A stretch of 64,000 bases of DNA from Paenibacillus sp. CAA11. Lineage in GTDB: Bacteria > Bacillota > Bacilli > Paenibacillales > Paenibacillaceae. The stretch is from contig NZ_CP028922.1 of the NCBI RefSeq assembly GCF_003060825.1, forward strand, positions 2,835,001 to 2,899,000. The letters run 5' to 3'. How positions within the stretch are numbered: position 1 is the stretch's first letter; every line of letters starts with the position of its first letter. The notes under the pieces are model-generated. The model did no database searches, had not been told where the DNA came from, and was given only the letters and a program-made list of their open reading frames with translations. Below are positions 8,448 through 18,175 of the stretch, piece by piece. The translations under genes and the position numbers were made by a program.

Positions 8448-9847
8448 CAACCGCATAAGTGCAATTTACGTAAACGCTCGTATTGCGCAGGAAAGTCATA
8501 ATATCCTGCCTGTACGAGCTTTTTGTTTGTTATGGAACGAGACAACACTGGACTTCCGGCGATGCGCCAGTACCCGAGACGGGAATTGCCCCACTGGTAA
8601 GCCTGCCATTCCGGTATCCCCAGCTTCCGCAGGTTTTGTACTTTTGTTCGCGGCTTTTTCCACTGTTTCCAGATGTACATCCGCAGTCGTCTTCGCAACC
8701 ATTCGCTCCAGCTTTGCAGGATCCGTTTCATGTCGGCCACATAGTAGTAACCAATCCATCCCCGAATGTAGACTTTTACCTTTTCCATGACTTGGCGAAC
8801 ATTTCTGCCCTGGCTGCGACTTGTGAGTTCTTTCAACTTCTTCTTCGCTTTTGCGAGGGATTGTCCATGGGCACGGATATACATGCCGTTCTTGTTCTTT
8901 CCCAGGGCAAAGCCGAGAAATTTGAAGTGCTTTCGAGCCACTACGCTACCGACCTTACTTTTCTGCGTATTGATCTGGAGTCTCAGTTTGGTCTCCAGGT
9001 ACTTTCCGCAGGATTCCAGTAGCCGCACCGCTGCCCGTTTGCTTTTGGCAAGCACCACAATATCGTCCGCATAGCGGATGACGTTCACTCCGCGGCCTTT
9101 CATCTCTTGGTCAAATTCGTTCAGGTAGATGTTCGCCAGAAGCGGCGACAGGGGGCCTCCCTGAGGGGAGCCTTCTTCTGTTTTGCAGTGCACCCCGTTC
9201 TCCATAACCCCACTTTTCAGGTATCTCTTAATCAGTTCGGTTACGCGTCTGTCCTGAATTTGTTTGCGCAAAAGATGCATAAGCAGCTCATGATTCAGCG
9301 TGTCGAAGTATTTGGAGAGGTCGATTTCTACTGCGTAGCCGTATCCCTGTTCTGCATAGTCTTTCACCTTGCGAATGGCCTGTTGTGCGCTCCGACCGGG
9401 GCGGTAGCCATAGCTTCCCTCCGAGAAGAGCGGCTCGAACAGGGGCTGGAGCTGCTGGGCGACTGCCTGCTGAATCACTCGGTCTACGACCGTGGGTATG
9501 CCAAGCTTCCGTACTCCGCTTCCATCTGCTTTGGGAATTTCCTTGCGCCGTACTGGGCTGGGCTTGTATCTGCCTTCCCGGATCTTTTGCAACAGCTCGT
9601 CTCTATGTTCCTGCAGCCAGGGTAGCGCGTCTTCTACGGTCATTCCGTCGATTCCTGGCGCTCCATGGTTGCGTTTGACCTGTTTGTAGGCTCTGTTCAG
9701 ATTGTCTCTGTCCAGAATCTGCTCCAGCAGGTCTGTTGCACCGCCTCTTTCTTTACGTTCCCGAGTACCGGCGCTCCGCACTCCCGCATGCTCTTCGCGT
9801 TCCACGCTATCCCTTTGCAGGTAGCCCTTTCGGTATTCTGCTTTCAT
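8447..9847 (-). CDS. ltrA: Group II intron reverse transcriptase/maturase (class C)
   Basis: Intron-encoded protein that aids splicing and copies the intron into DNA. The 466 residues include the RT domain with HGAPGIDGMTVED, PKADGSGVRKLGIPTVVDR, RPGRSAQQA, EIDLSKYFDTLNHE, GSPQGGPLSPLLANIYLNEF and the catalytic YADD (about residue 260). The maturase/thumb (X) domain follows from about 325. There is no HNH endonuclease domain, as in other class C proteins. The ATG at 9847 is preceded by AAAGGAG about 10 nt upstream. The frame is intact. The protein is identical to the sequenced part of the second copy. Confidence 0.95.
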   Translation of the reverse strand: MKAEYRKGYLQRDSVEREEHAGVRSAGTRERKERGGATDLLEQILDRDNLNRAYKQVKRNHGAPGIDGMTVEDALPWLQEHRDELLQKIREGRYKPSPVRRKEIPKADGSGVRKLGIPTVVDRVIQQAVAQQLQPLFEPLFSEGSYGYRPGRSAQQAIRKVKDYAEQGYGYAVEIDLSKYFDTLNHELLMHLLRKQIQDRRVTELIKRYLKSGVMENGVHCKTEEGSPQGGPLSPLLANIYLNEFDQEMKGRGVNVIRYADDIVVLAKSKRAAVRLLESCGKYLETKLRLQINTQKSKVGSVVARKHFKFLGFALGKNKNGMYIRAHGQSLAKAKKKLKELTSRSQGRNVRQVMEKVKVYIRGWIGYYYVADMKRILQSWSEWLRRRLRMYIWKQWKKPRTKVQNLRKLGIPEWQAYQWGNSRLGYWRIAGSPVLSRSITNKKLVQAGYYDFPAQYERLRKLHLCG

Positions 9848-10272
9848 CGCGTCAGCTCTCCTTTCGGTATGTACTCGAGACTTACGATTGTTCGGCCCTT
9901 CCCCGAAAAAAAAACCTTCCGGGTACTATGGCCTCTGCTGACTTCTCACAGCAAGCTTTACTCCGTCTTTCGGTTTTTTTTTTCCTACTTGTCGTCTGTG
10001 AGACCTCCCCGGGTAAGAGCGATAACCTTCCCCTCATCTATCTGCCACATTTACACCATGGGATTCGGGCAGTATTGGACTTTGCTTTGTAGTGCAAGCT
10101 CGTCCGTCCCATGATGCCTTCTATGTGATTTCTGTTCGTCAGACCGAGGGTTTGCCTCCGGCTTCCTTCAGATTCCGCCTCGCGGCGGACACCCTTGCCT
10201 TCAGCTAACAGTTCCTACTGCCAAGCCTGTAGCGGACTTTCACCGCCGAGTTATCGCCCATGCCGGGCGCAC

Positions 10273-10318
10273 AATAAACAAGGCCTCCCTGGAAATCAAA
10301 TATTTCCGGGAAGCCTTG
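10273..10318 (-). terminator. tlyA terminator, target of the group IIC intron
   Basis: On the minus strand CAAGGCTTCCCGGAAAT pairs with ATTTCCAGGGAGGCCTTG (10302-10318 with 10279-10296, one mismatch), followed by TTTATT and then the first base of the intron. The 3' exon resumes with TTTCATAATT, so the original terminator T-tract was split by insertion. Confidence 0.85.
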
Positions 10319-10350
10319 CCGATGACTGCCCCATAAGGCAGCTAACTGAA

Positions 10351-11181
10351 TTATCCGCGAAATGTATCTCCAGCCTCCTCGACAATCTGCCGAGCCAGCT
10401 GTGACAGCCTTTGCGGGTCGGAAGTAAACTGCGCGTTATCTTCTAGACGAAAATGAGCCAGAAATTCAATATTCCCTTCCCCGCCGGTAATTGGTGAGAA
10501 TGTTAAGCCTTGGATACTGAAACCAAGCTCCTCCGCATAGCCCAGGATCGATTCAAGAACCTCCTGGTGCACATGGGGATCCCGCACAACCCCCGACTTT
10601 CCAACCTTCTCTCTACCTGCTTCGAATTGAGGCTTGATCAGGGCTGCTACATCAGCCGGACGTTTAAGAAGTGCTTTGAGAGGTGGCAGAATGATCTTAA
10701 GCGAAATAAAGGAGACATCAATACTCGCAAAGTCAGGAGCGGGTCCGTCCAAATCCTCAGGGGTCATGTAGCGAAAATTGGTCCGCTCCTTCACATTCAC
10801 CCTCTCATCATTGCGCAGTGACCAATCCAGCTGGTTATAGCCTACATCAATGGCATATACGTAAGAAGCACCGTGCTGCAGTGCACAATCCGTAAAGCCA
10901 CCCGTAGAGGAACCGATATCCAGCATCGTTCGTCCATTCAAATCTATGCCGAACTGTTTGAGCGCCTTCTCCAGCTTTAGTCCACCACGGCTCACATACG
11001 GGTGTACGGAACCTTTTACTTTCAGCTGGGCTTCCCTCGGCACCTTGGTGCCCGCCTTCTCGACCCGGCCATGCTCATCATACACTAGGCCGGCCATAAT
11101 AGCCGCTTTAGCTTTCTCCCGGCTTTCAAAAAATCCCTGCTCCACCAGCAGGACATCTATACGTTCTTTGAGACCTGACAT
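10351..11181 (-). CDS. tlyA: TlyA-type rRNA 2'-O-methyltransferase/hemolysin-like protein (YqxC)
   Basis: S4-domain plus FtsJ-like SAM-dependent methyltransferase; in characterised homologues it methylates 16S/23S rRNA cytidines. Of 276 residues, 1-65 form the S4 RNA-binding domain (LKERIDVLLVEQGFFESREK) and 80-240 the Rossmann methyltransferase, with the SAM motif MLDIGSSTGGFTDCAL and DFASIDVSFISL. The ATG at 11181 was chosen because AAAGGTG lies 5-6 nt upstream; the longer frame extends back into dxs. It lies 28 nt downstream of dxs, in the standard position. Confidence 0.94.
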   Translation of the reverse strand: MSGLKERIDVLLVEQGFFESREKAKAAIMAGLVYDEHGRVEKAGTKVPREAQLKVKGSVHPYVSRGGLKLEKALKQFGIDLNGRTMLDIGSSTGGFTDCALQHGASYVYAIDVGYNQLDWSLRNDERVNVKERTNFRYMTPEDLDGPAPDFASIDVSFISLKIILPPLKALLKRPADVAALIKPQFEAGREKVGKSGVVRDPHVHQEVLESILGYAEELGFSIQGLTFSPITGGEGNIEFLAHFRLEDNAQFTSDPQRLSQLARQIVEEAGDTFRG

Positions 11182-11209
11182 GTATTCACCTTTTAATTGG
11201 GAGCAGACA

Positions 11210-13117
11210 TCAAGATGGCAGCGTTCTTTTGCCAAGTCCAAATTGGTGCTCTGTCCGCATATTCTGTATTTCAGCTGCAACTGACTCGGCGGTTAGGCCG
11301 ACTTCCTGACGCTGCTCCTTAATGCTTCCGTGTTCAATAAAGCGGTCAGGGATTCCCATCAGCCGGATATTAAGCCCGGTAATTCCATGCTGCGCATAGA
11401 ACTCCAGTACGGCACTTCCTAAGCTTCCGGCCTCACTGGCTTCTTCGAGAACAATCATACGGTTGTGAACACGAGCCAGCTCCAGTAGCATAGACTCGTC
11501 CAGCGGCTTCAAAAAGCGTGCATTCACAACAGAGCACTTCACTCCGTTCTGCTTGAGAAGATCTGCAGCTTCCTCGGCAACCTGAACCATCGGGCCGACA
11601 GCAATAATAGCCGTGCTCTCGCCCTCACGAAGCATTTCCCAGCTGCCGATCGGTATAGGTAGAAGAACCTCATCAAGCGGCACGCCCAAGCCGTTAATCC
11701 GGGGGTACCTGTAGGCAATCGGACCTTCATCATAATCCAAGGCCGTCTTCATCATCCGGCGCAGCTCGTTCTCATCTTTCGGCATCATGAGCACAATATT
11801 TGGAATATGTCGCATGAATGCAATATCATATACCCCTTGGTGCGTCTCCCCATCCGCACCTACAAATCCAGCACGGTCGATGGCAAATATCACATTGGCA
11901 TTATGTCTGCAAATATCATGCACTATTTGGTCGTAAGCTCGCTGCATGAAGGTCGAATACACGGCATAGACCGGTTTTAGCCCCTCCATCGCCAGAGCGG
12001 CGCACATGGTAGCCGCGTGCTGTTCAGCAATACCCACATCAATCATCCGGTCTGGAAAACGCTCCGCGAACGGAATTAAGCCCGATCCGCCAGGCATTGC
12101 AGGCGTCACGGCGATAATCCGCTCGTCTTGTTCGGCAAGCTCAATCAAGGTTTTCCCGAACACTTCTGTGTACATTGGATTACCCACCGCTTTGAGCACC
12201 TGTCCAGATTCGATCTTATAGGGAGTAATCCCATGCCATTTATAAGCGTCAGCCTCGGCAGGTTTGTAGCCCTTCCCCTTTGTTGTTAAAACATGAACCA
12301 ACACGGGGCCGTTGACATTATCCGCTTGCTTGAACGAATCTACAAGACTGGATAAATTATGGCCATCTACCGGCCCTAAATAGGTAAAGCCGAGCTCTTC
12401 AAACAAAATGCCCGGAACCATCATATATTTCAAGCTGTCTTTAAAACGCTCCGCCGTCTTGGCAAGCTTTCCGCCAATCGCCGGAATTTTCTTCAGAAGC
12501 TGTTCCACTTCATCCTTAGCCCGCAAATACGTTTTGTCTGAACGGATCTTGCTTAAATAGTTGTGCATGGCTCCGACATTGGGGGCAATGGACATCTCAT
12601 TGTCATTCAGAATAACCATCAGCTTCTTCTGCTCATGGCCAATATGATTCAGCGCCTCAAACGCCATACCGCCGGTCAGGGCCCCATCACCGATCACAGC
12701 AACAACCTTGTTCGAGCCGCCCTTCAGATCGCGGGCCAAAGCCATGCCCATCGCCGCGGACAGAGAAGTGCTGCTGTGCCCTGCTTCCCACACGTCATGC
12801 TCGCTCTCACTGCGTTTGACAAAGCCGCAGAGGCCTTTATATTTACGTAGTGTATCAAATTGATCCATACGCCCTGTTAATATCTTATGCACATAAGCCT
12901 GATGGCCCACATCAAAAATAAACTTGTCTTCGGGACTGTTATAGCAATAATGGAGCGCGAGCGTAAGCTCCACCACTCCTAAATTCGATGCCAGATGGCC
13001 GCCCGTAATCGATAGTTTCTCGATCAGAAACTGTCTGATTTCTGCCGCCAGTGGCTCAAGCTCATCTACGGACAGATGCTTAATATCATTCGGTCCGCTG
13101 ATTTGTGAAAGCAGCAT
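11210..13117 (-). CDS. dxs: 1-deoxy-D-xylulose-5-phosphate synthase
   Basis: First enzyme of the MEP isoprenoid pathway; thiamine-diphosphate-dependent condensation of pyruvate and glyceraldehyde 3-phosphate. The 635 residues are the normal length. Seen: [18 protein letters not shown] (39-56), the TPP-binding motif GDGALTGG (143-150) ending at N171, then a transketolase pyrimidine-binding domain ([17 protein letters not shown]) and a C-terminal transketolase domain. It lies between ispA and tlyA; a separate promoter with an extended -10 is seen at 13185-13193. Confidence 0.98.
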   Translation of the reverse strand: MLLSQISGPNDIKHLSVDELEPLAAEIRQFLIEKLSITGGHLASNLGVVELTLALHYCYNSPEDKFIFDVGHQAYVHKILTGRMDQFDTLRKYKGLCGFVKRSESEHDVWEAGHSSTSLSAAMGMALARDLKGGSNKVVAVIGDGALTGGMAFEALNHIGHEQKKLMVILNDNEMSIAPNVGAMHNYLSKIRSDKTYLRAKDEVEQLLKKIPAIGGKLAKTAERFKDSLKYMMVPGILFEELGFTYLGPVDGHNLSSLVDSFKQADNVNGPVLVHVLTTKGKGYKPAEADAYKWHGITPYKIESGQVLKAVGNPMYTEVFGKTLIELAEQDERIIAVTPAMPGGSGLIPFAERFPDRMIDVGIAEQHAATMCAALAMEGLKPVYAVYSTFMQRAYDQIVHDICRHNANVIFAIDRAGFVGADGETHQGVYDIAFMRHIPNIVLMMPKDENELRRMMKTALDYDEGPIAYRYPRINGLGVPLDEVLLPIPIGSWEMLREGESTAIIAVGPMVQVAEEAADLLKQNGVKCSVVNARFLKPLDESMLLELARVHNRMIVLEEASEAGSLGSAVLEFYAQHGITGLNIRLMGIPDRFIEHGSIKEQRQEVGLTAESVAAEIQNMRTEHQFGLGKRTLPS

Positions 13118-13184
13118 TTAAATTCCCCGCTTCCTTCAATTTGTATTTCATCGCTGTCTTAGCTCACAGTATATAATAGCATTC

Positions 13185-13193
13185 ATTATAGCA
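13185..13193 (-). promoter_or_regulatory. Extended -10 promoter of dxs
   Basis: The minus strand reads TGCTATAAT, an extended -10 with a perfect TATAAT, about 68 nt before the dxs start; no good -35 is seen at 17 nt. The region also holds an imperfect GAGCGTCGTC/GACGGCGCTC hairpin at 13220-13271 that may terminate ispA. Confidence 0.5.
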
Positions 13194-13299
13194 CAAACCT
13201 AGAAACGGCTCTAATCAAGGAAGAGCGCCGTCCGTCCGGTCACATAGGGCCGTAAAGACAGACGACGCTCAAAATGCTATTCTTCTGCAACCCCTAAGA

Positions 13300-14202
13300 T
13301 TAGTGGTCTCTGTGCATAAGGTAATCCGCTATTTCAAGCAGACGCCCCGGCTCAGGGATCAGCCCGCCCGAAACCGCCTGCTTCGCCTCTATAGTCAAGC
13401 GATTAACCTCGGCTTGGGAAGCCTCAATTCCGATAAAGTACGGGTAAGTCACCTTTTGCATCTTCACATCGCTATGGGTACTCTTACCCAGTTTCGAGGC
13501 ATCGCCCACAAGGTCCAGAATATCATCCTGAATTTGAAAAGCGTGGCCCAGACACCGTCCAAAATACTCAAGGGCTTCCAGCTGCTCCGGAGAAGCAGCC
13601 GCTATTCGCCCGCCCGCCTTTAAACAGAATACGATCAGATCGCCTGTTTTGTGCTCATGGATATAACGCAGCTGATCCAGTGACGTAATCCCCTGCTCGC
13701 CTTGCATATCTGCGACCTGGCCTCCAACCATCCCGCTGGGTCCGGCGTACTTAGCCAGGTCCTCTACAATGGATAGTACGGCCTCGGCAGGAACATGGTA
13801 GCGCCGGGCAGCTTGGACTACATAATAAAATGCATGGGTCAAGAGCCCATCGCCTGCTAAAATAGCGGATGCCTCACCGAACATCTTATGATTTGTCGGC
13901 TTTCCCCGCCGAAAATCATCATTGTCCATAGCCGGTAGATCGTCATGAATCAATGAATAGGTGTGAATCATCTCCACCGCACCGGCAACGGGCAGGGCCG
14001 CCTCCCGGCTCCCTTGCAGGCTCTCTGCCGCAGCCATAACAAGCAGGGGTCTTAGTCTCTTTCCTCCAGCCATTAAGGAGTAGCTCATGGCCTCCTGCAA
14101 ACCGGAGGGCACTGTCCACCCTTGAGGAATAATACTGCTGAGCTCCTTGTTGACCAGCTCAACAATTTCTTCCATGTATTCGGTAAAGGAAGGTTTAGTC
14201 AA
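13300..14202 (-). CDS. ispA: Polyprenyl (farnesyl) diphosphate synthase
   Basis: Trans-prenyltransferase joining isopentenyl and allylic diphosphates, supplying farnesyl diphosphate. 300 residues. The first aspartate-rich motif DDLPAMDNDDFRRG, a GDGLLTHAF segment and the second motif DDILDLVGD are intact. A TTG at 14202 is taken as start: it gives MTKPSFTEYMEE, matching the family N-terminus, overlaps the end of xseB by 8 nt and suggests translational coupling. Upstream in-frame codons would lie inside xseB. It belongs to the xseA-xseB-ispA unit. Confidence 0.95.
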   Translation of the reverse strand: MTKPSFTEYMEEIVELVNKELSSIIPQGWTVPSGLQEAMSYSLMAGGKRLRPLLVMAAAESLQGSREAALPVAGAVEMIHTYSLIHDDLPAMDNDDFRRGKPTNHKMFGEASAILAGDGLLTHAFYYVVQAARRYHVPAEAVLSIVEDLAKYAGPSGMVGGQVADMQGEQGITSLDQLRYIHEHKTGDLIVFCLKAGGRIAAASPEQLEALEYFGRCLGHAFQIQDDILDLVGDASKLGKSTHSDVKMQKVTYPYFIGIEASQAEVNRLTIEAKQAVSGGLIPEPGRLLEIADYLMHRDH

Positions 14203-14464
14203 GCGAATCCCCGCTTTCCAGACCAGGAGCGGCAAACGGCTTTTTCACCGGACTCCCGTCAACCTCCACAATCATTTCAATTTTACGCTCAACCTGTTCA
14301 AGCTTCTGTCCACACAGCTGGGAGAGCTGCATGCCCCGCTGAAATAATTCGATTGCCTGCTCCAGCGGTACATCACCATGCTCCAATTGCGAAACGATCG
14401 TCTCCAGCTGGTTCATCGCATCTTCAAAGCTTAATTGCTGTTCTTGTTCCGGTTCACGTGCCAT
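14195..14464 (-). CDS. xseB: Exodeoxyribonuclease VII small subunit
   Basis: Small subunit that associates in several copies with XseA to form the single-strand-specific exonuclease VII. 89 residues, with the family pattern LSFEDAMNQLETIVSQLEHG followed by PLEQAIELFQRGMQL and a helical hairpin. The start overlaps the end of xseA by 11 nt and the stop overlaps the ispA start by 8 nt, a compact translationally coupled set. Confidence 0.96.
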   Translation of the reverse strand: MAREPEQEQQLSFEDAMNQLETIVSQLEHGDVPLEQAIELFQRGMQLSQLCGQKLEQVERKIEMIVEVDGSPVKKPFAAPGLESGDSLD

Positions 14465-15815
14465 TTGTTTCTCCCTCCCGCTTCATGCTCCAGACCTGAC
14501 AGTCCAGTTCTCCGTCCGTTACCTTTACTTTCACCAAATCTCCAGGCTGCACATCATCCAGCGACTTGATTAATCGGTTATTCTGCTCATTGTAGACCAA
14601 GCTATAGCCCCGGCTCATGACTTTAAGCGGGCTTAATGCATCCAGCTGCCTAATGCTGAGCGCAAGCCTGGAGGTCTTCTCCTTCACCACAGCAGCCATA
14701 CTCTGACGCAGCTGCCTTTCGGCTTCAGCCTGTCTTCTTGCGGCGTGCTGAAGCTGATCCTGCGGATGGAAGCGAAGCATCCGCTCATGCAGACGGCCAT
14801 AACGCTCGGCCGTCAGCCGAAGGCTTGACTGCATGCGGCTTTGCAGCCGATGCGACAGCATGTCCAGCCGTTCTGCGTGCTGCAGCAAATGGCGCCTTGG
14901 CTGGACAAGCACAGGAGACCGCCGCAGCCGTTCAAGGCGCTCGCGCTGGCGCACAAGTCTGTGCTGCAAGCCCTGACGCAGCTGGCGTTCACGCTGCTGA
15001 AGCAGTTCCTTAAGCTCGGCGACATGCGGAACGGCAAGCTCAGCAGCAGCTGTTGGGGTTGCTGCGCGCAGATCGGCTACGAAGTCGGCAATCGTAAAGT
15101 CGGTTTCATGACCAACCGCCGAAATCACAGGAATCTCCGATTCATAAATGGCTCTGGCAACGATCTCTTCATTGAACGCCCACAGCTCCTCCAGAGAGCC
15201 GCCGCCTCGTCCCACAATCAAGACATCTGCCTCGCCCATCGCATTCATTTCCCGAATTGCTTTGACAATGGAAGGAGCAGCCCCCTTGCCCTGAACAAGC
15301 ACCGGATATAATACCACCGGAACTTGCGGATATCTCCGCTGAAGGGTTATCATCACATCCCTTACGGCAGCCCCGGTCGGGGAAGTAATCACCCCGATGG
15401 TTCGCGGGAATCTCGGCAGCGGGCGTTTGCGTGTCTCTGCAAACAACCCTTCGCCCTCCAGCTTCTTCTTAAGCTGCTCGTAAGCCAGATAAAGGCTTCC
15501 GATACCGTCCGGCTGCATATGGGTCGCGTAAAATTGATACTGTCCATCGCGCTCATATACCGAGACATTGCCGCGCGCAATGACCCGCGTCCCTTCTTTT
15601 GGAATAAAGGGGAGCCGCTGATTATGCGAGGCGAACATAATACTTTTTATTCGGCTGTCCGCATCCTTTAATGTAAAATACATATGACCGCTGGAATGAT
15701 GCGTGAAATTGGAGATCTCCCCCCGAATCCAAACTTCAGACAGCAAGGGGTCGCTCTCCATTTTCATCCGGATATACCGGTTTAGTTCCTTAATAGAATA
15801 AATGCGTTGATCCAT
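14454..15815 (-). CDS. xseA: Exodeoxyribonuclease VII large subunit
   Basis: Catalytic subunit of exonuclease VII. Of 453 residues, 1-100 form the OB-fold single-strand-binding domain (SEVWIRGEISNFTHHSSGHM). The nuclease core follows, with TSPTGAAVRDV, VGRGGGSLEELWAFN and SAVGHETDFTIADFVADLRA. A long arginine- and glutamine-rich coiled-coil region covers about 260-390, and a short C-terminal domain carries MSRGYSLVYN. It starts the xseA-xseB-ispA series, 29 nt after folD. Confidence 0.97.
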   Translation of the reverse strand: MDQRIYSIKELNRYIRMKMESDPLLSEVWIRGEISNFTHHSSGHMYFTLKDADSRIKSIMFASHNQRLPFIPKEGTRVIARGNVSVYERDGQYQFYATHMQPDGIGSLYLAYEQLKKKLEGEGLFAETRKRPLPRFPRTIGVITSPTGAAVRDVMITLQRRYPQVPVVLYPVLVQGKGAAPSIVKAIREMNAMGEADVLIVGRGGGSLEELWAFNEEIVARAIYESEIPVISAVGHETDFTIADFVADLRAATPTAAAELAVPHVAELKELLQQRERQLRQGLQHRLVRQRERLERLRRSPVLVQPRRHLLQHAERLDMLSHRLQSRMQSSLRLTAERYGRLHERMLRFHPQDQLQHAARRQAEAERQLRQSMAAVVKEKTSRLALSIRQLDALSPLKVMSRGYSLVYNEQNNRLIKSLDDVQPGDLVKVKVTDGELDCQVWSMKREGETNGT

Positions 15816-15844
15816 GAGGAATCCCCCTCATTTGATTCCTAATA

Positions 15845-16705
15845 TTAGGCTAGACCGCTTAGTCTCTTGGCTGCCGTTAGGGTGTTGCTCATCAGCATCG
15901 TAATGGTCATGGGGCCTACGCCGCCAGGAACCGGCGTTATTGGACCGCTCACTTCCTTCACACTCTCGAAGTCTACATCTCCGGCAAGCTTGCCGGTATC
16001 AAGCCGATTCATCCCCACATCGATAACAACGGCTCCAGGCTTTACGAAGGAAGCGTCCACGAAATTGGCCTTGCCAATCGCTACGACTAGGATATCCGCT
16101 TGACGCGTAATTTCCTTCATGTTCACGGTGCGAGAATGGCACATCGTAACCGTGGCATTCTCACGCTGAAGCAGCAGAGATACAGGCTTGCCGACAATAT
16201 TGCTTCTTCCGATCACAACAGCGTGCTTGCCTGGGATTTCAATACCGGTGCGCTTAATCAATTCAATGACACCAGCCGGTGTACAAGGCAGAAGACTCTC
16301 GTCCCCAATGACAAGATTCCCTACATTAACAGGGTGGAAGCCATCTACGTCCTTCTCGACCGCTATTGCATCAATTACTGCTTTCTCGTTAATATGCTTC
16401 GGGAGAGGCAACTGAACAAGAATTCCATGTATGTTCTCCTGACGATTCAATCTGTCAATCAGGTCAAGCAGTTCCTCTTGCGAAGTATCAGCAGCTAGAC
16501 GGTGTACTTCCGAATAATACCCAAGATCGTGACACGCTTTCTCTTTGTTGCGGACATACACCTGCGAAGCAGGATCTTCACCGACAAGCACGACAGCTAG
16601 TCCTGGCTGTACGCCTTGTTCTGCAAGCTTGTCCACTTCTAGACGCAGCTTGCCGCGAATATCCTCAGATACTTCCTTGCCATTGATCAACGCTTGATTC
16701 AACAT
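15845..16705 (-). CDS. folD: Methylenetetrahydrofolate dehydrogenase/cyclohydrolase FolD
   Basis: Bifunctional one-carbon enzyme converting 5,10-methylene- to 10-formyl-tetrahydrofolate. 286 residues. Signatures seen: [17 protein letters not shown] (catalytic Lys region), [26 protein letters not shown], the Rossmann [14 protein letters not shown] and the C-terminal [11 protein letters not shown]. The ATG at 16705 follows GGGGGGAGAAGAC; an in-frame TTG five codons earlier overlaps this ribosome binding site and was rejected. It is 21 nt downstream of nusB. Confidence 0.97.
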   Translation of the reverse strand: MLNQALINGKEVSEDIRGKLRLEVDKLAEQGVQPGLAVVLVGEDPASQVYVRNKEKACHDLGYYSEVHRLAADTSQEELLDLIDRLNRQENIHGILVQLPLPKHINEKAVIDAIAVEKDVDGFHPVNVGNLVIGDESLLPCTPAGVIELIKRTGIEIPGKHAVVIGRSNIVGKPVSLLLQRENATVTMCHSRTVNMKEITRQADILVVAIGKANFVDASFVKPGAVVIDVGMNRLDTGKLAGDVDFESVKEVSGPITPVPGGVGPMTITMLMSNTLTAAKRLSGLA

Positions 16706-16726
16706 GTCTTCTCCCCCCAAATGATC

Positions 16727-17176
16727 TTATGATTTTGGTTTAATTTGATCCAAGTCTTTTATCATTTTTCCCAACACACCGTTCACGAATTTCCCAGATT
16801 CCTCACTGCCAAAATGCTTGGCCAGCTCAATCGCTTCATTCACAGCTACCCTACCCGGAACATCATCCCGGAACACCATTTCGTAAGCTGCGAGGCGCAG
16901 AACCTGGCGATCCACACGTGACAGACGGCTGATTTGCCAGCCCTTCAAATAATTCTCAAGAAGCTCATCAATCGCTGTCTTGTTGCTAAGCGTACCTTGA
17001 ACCAGCTCCATCACTTGAGCCTGAGCCGCTTGGGAATCCTTAATCTCAACTTCACTTTCATTCTCGCCCGCAGCTTCAGCAATCAGCATGGCTACCGCAT
17101 CTTCCGCACCAACTTCATTCATTTCCATTTGATACAGGCTTTGTACGGCAATTTCTCTAGCTAAACGTCTTTTCAA
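16727..17176 (-). CDS. nusB: Transcription antitermination factor NusB
   Basis: RNA-binding protein that works with NusE/S10 at boxA in rRNA antitermination. 149 residues, all-helical. Seen: RRLAREIAVQSLYQMEMNE at the N-terminus and VDRQVLRLAAYEMVF, then VAVNEAIELAKHFG and KFVNGVLGKM. The start is TTG at 17176 with a perfect AGGAGG 7 nt upstream; the longer frame adds a non-conserved extension. It heads the nusB-folD-xse run. Confidence 0.96.
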   Translation of the reverse strand: MKRRLAREIAVQSLYQMEMNEVGAEDAVAMLIAEAAGENESEVEIKDSQAAQAQVMELVQGTLSNKTAIDELLENYLKGWQISRLSRVDRQVLRLAAYEMVFRDDVPGRVAVNEAIELAKHFGSEESGKFVNGVLGKMIKDLDQIKPKS

Positions 17177-17317
17177 TTTATTTCCTCCTAAAAGCGGTAG
17201 TTCATAACAATTTATTTGCACAATAGTATTTACAGAAAAAAACCTGTGAAACGCAATCTCCACAAAATTAGGCATTATTCAAGTAAGCTCAGTCAGGGAG
17301 AAAGCGTATCACAGGAA

Positions 17318-17551
17318 TCATTTGAAGGGACGCCAACGTGTGTTAAGCCAATCCCTTAATTCTTTCCATGGTATCAAAGAGCCTTGATTCAAATCCTTAT
17401 ATTTACCGGCGGTGTAGCCAATAAACAAAAGAAGAGCGCAAAAAAGCATGTTCCAAAAACCAAAAAACAAATAAATACCGCTTAGAAAAACAGCCGCAAC
17501 TACACCTATCACACGTCCCTTGTGGCTATCCCACAACTCTTTCCAAAACAC
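17318..17551 (-). CDS. DUF2273 small membrane protein
   Basis: 77 residues with two closely spaced transmembrane segments (about 14-31 and 32-48), a pattern known for DUF2273 proteins encoded beside amaP and asp23. The start is GTG at 17551, 8 nt after AGGGGTGAG. It is separated from amaP by 15 nt and is presumably in the same operon. A role in envelope stress or anchoring of Asp23-type proteins is inferred from this association. Confidence 0.85.
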   Translation of the reverse strand: MFWKELWDSHKGRVIGVVAAVFLSGIYLFFGFWNMLFCALLLFIGYTAGKYKDLNQGSLIPWKELRDWLNTRWRPFK

Positions 17552-17566
17552 TTTGGAAGCTCACCC

Positions 17567-18106
17567 CTATTCGACCCGGCTTTTCATAGTCGGCGATTGG
17601 ACAAGGTTAGCGATATATACCGAGACATAAGCCACAGGAATGCCGGTGATCTCTTCTACATGATCATGCACTTGCTTCTGCACTTCCTCTGTCAATGGAG
17701 GAATGGAAGTTTCTCCATCTACCAAAGCACGGATGCTGATCTCCAGCCCCGCATCCGACATGCGGATCCGGGTCTTTACTTCTCTCACCCCACGCACTCG
17801 CGAAGCCGCCTTATAGGCCAAATTCTCAATGGTCTCCACCGAAATCTGGATATCTCCAAATTCTGTGCGCTGGTCAATGGAGGGCAGCGAGTTCCGGCTG
17901 CGGCGAACGGAGACATAGAAGAAGCGAAGGCTGAGCACAAATAGAATGGCAGCCACCACAATCACCGTAATCCATAAGTTCCGCTCTAATTTCATATCCA
18001 AGGTATAAGGCAATGCATCCGATAACAAAAGAATGGTACCTGCGGAGATCACGCCAATGCTGAGACTGTAAATAAATAGCAAGAGTCTGTCCAAAATCTT
18101 TGCCAC
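17567..18106 (-). CDS. amaP: Alkaline shock response membrane anchor protein AmaP
   Basis: In Staphylococcus aureus AmaP anchors Asp23 to the membrane. 179 residues: two transmembrane helices at about 8-30 and 44-66, then a cytosolic Asp23-like domain (FGDIQISVETIENLAYKAAS, then VRGVREVKTRIRM). The start is GTG at 18106. It lies between an Asp23 family gene (69 nt upstream, across a hairpin) and the DUF2273 gene. B. subtilis lacks amaP and DUF2273 at this site, so this is a lineage difference in an otherwise conserved order. Confidence 0.9.
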   Translation of the reverse strand: MAKILDRLLLFIYSLSIGVISAGTILLLSDALPYTLDMKLERNLWITVIVVAAILFVLSLRFFYVSVRRSRNSLPSIDQRTEFGDIQISVETIENLAYKAASRVRGVREVKTRIRMSDAGLEISIRALVDGETSIPPLTEEVQKQVHDHVEEITGIPVAYVSVYIANLVQSPTMKSRVE

Positions 18107-18138
18107 GAAACCCCCAGCTCCCTACAAATTATAGTAAA

Positions 18139-18163
18139 CCCCTGACATTAACAATGTCGGGGG
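18139..18163 (-). terminator. Hairpin between asp23 and amaP (terminator or attenuator)
   Basis: On the minus strand CCCCCGACATT pairs with AATGTCAGGGG (18153-18163 with 18139-18149) around a 3-nt loop. Only TTTA follows, so it may be a partial terminator lowering amaP expression relative to asp23. Confidence 0.55.
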
Positions 18164-18175
18164 TCTGCTTTACGT

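Larger units (their letters stand above)
8371..10272 (-). mobile_element. Complete group IIC intron, copy 1
   Basis: A 1902-nt intron. The 5' end on the minus strand is GTGCGCCCGGCATGGGCGAT, very close to what I recall of the Oceanobacillus iheyensis IIC intron start. Domains I-III fill 9848-10272, the reverse transcriptase gene lies in domain IV, and domains V and VI occupy 8371-8447. Domain V has a CGC triad, the group IIC type. The 3' end ...CTACTCGAT was fixed by comparison with the second copy: the two share sequence up to 8371/62531 and diverge one or two bases later. The intron follows directly behind the tlyA terminator hairpin and its T-tract, the insertion preference known for group IIC introns. 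Confidence 0.93.

Noticed and set aside
8483..9625. Several plus-strand open frames of 95-179 codons inside intron copy 1 (repeated in copy 2)
   Set aside because: They are antisense to the reverse transcriptase gene and structured intron domains; they recur only because the intron is duplicated.
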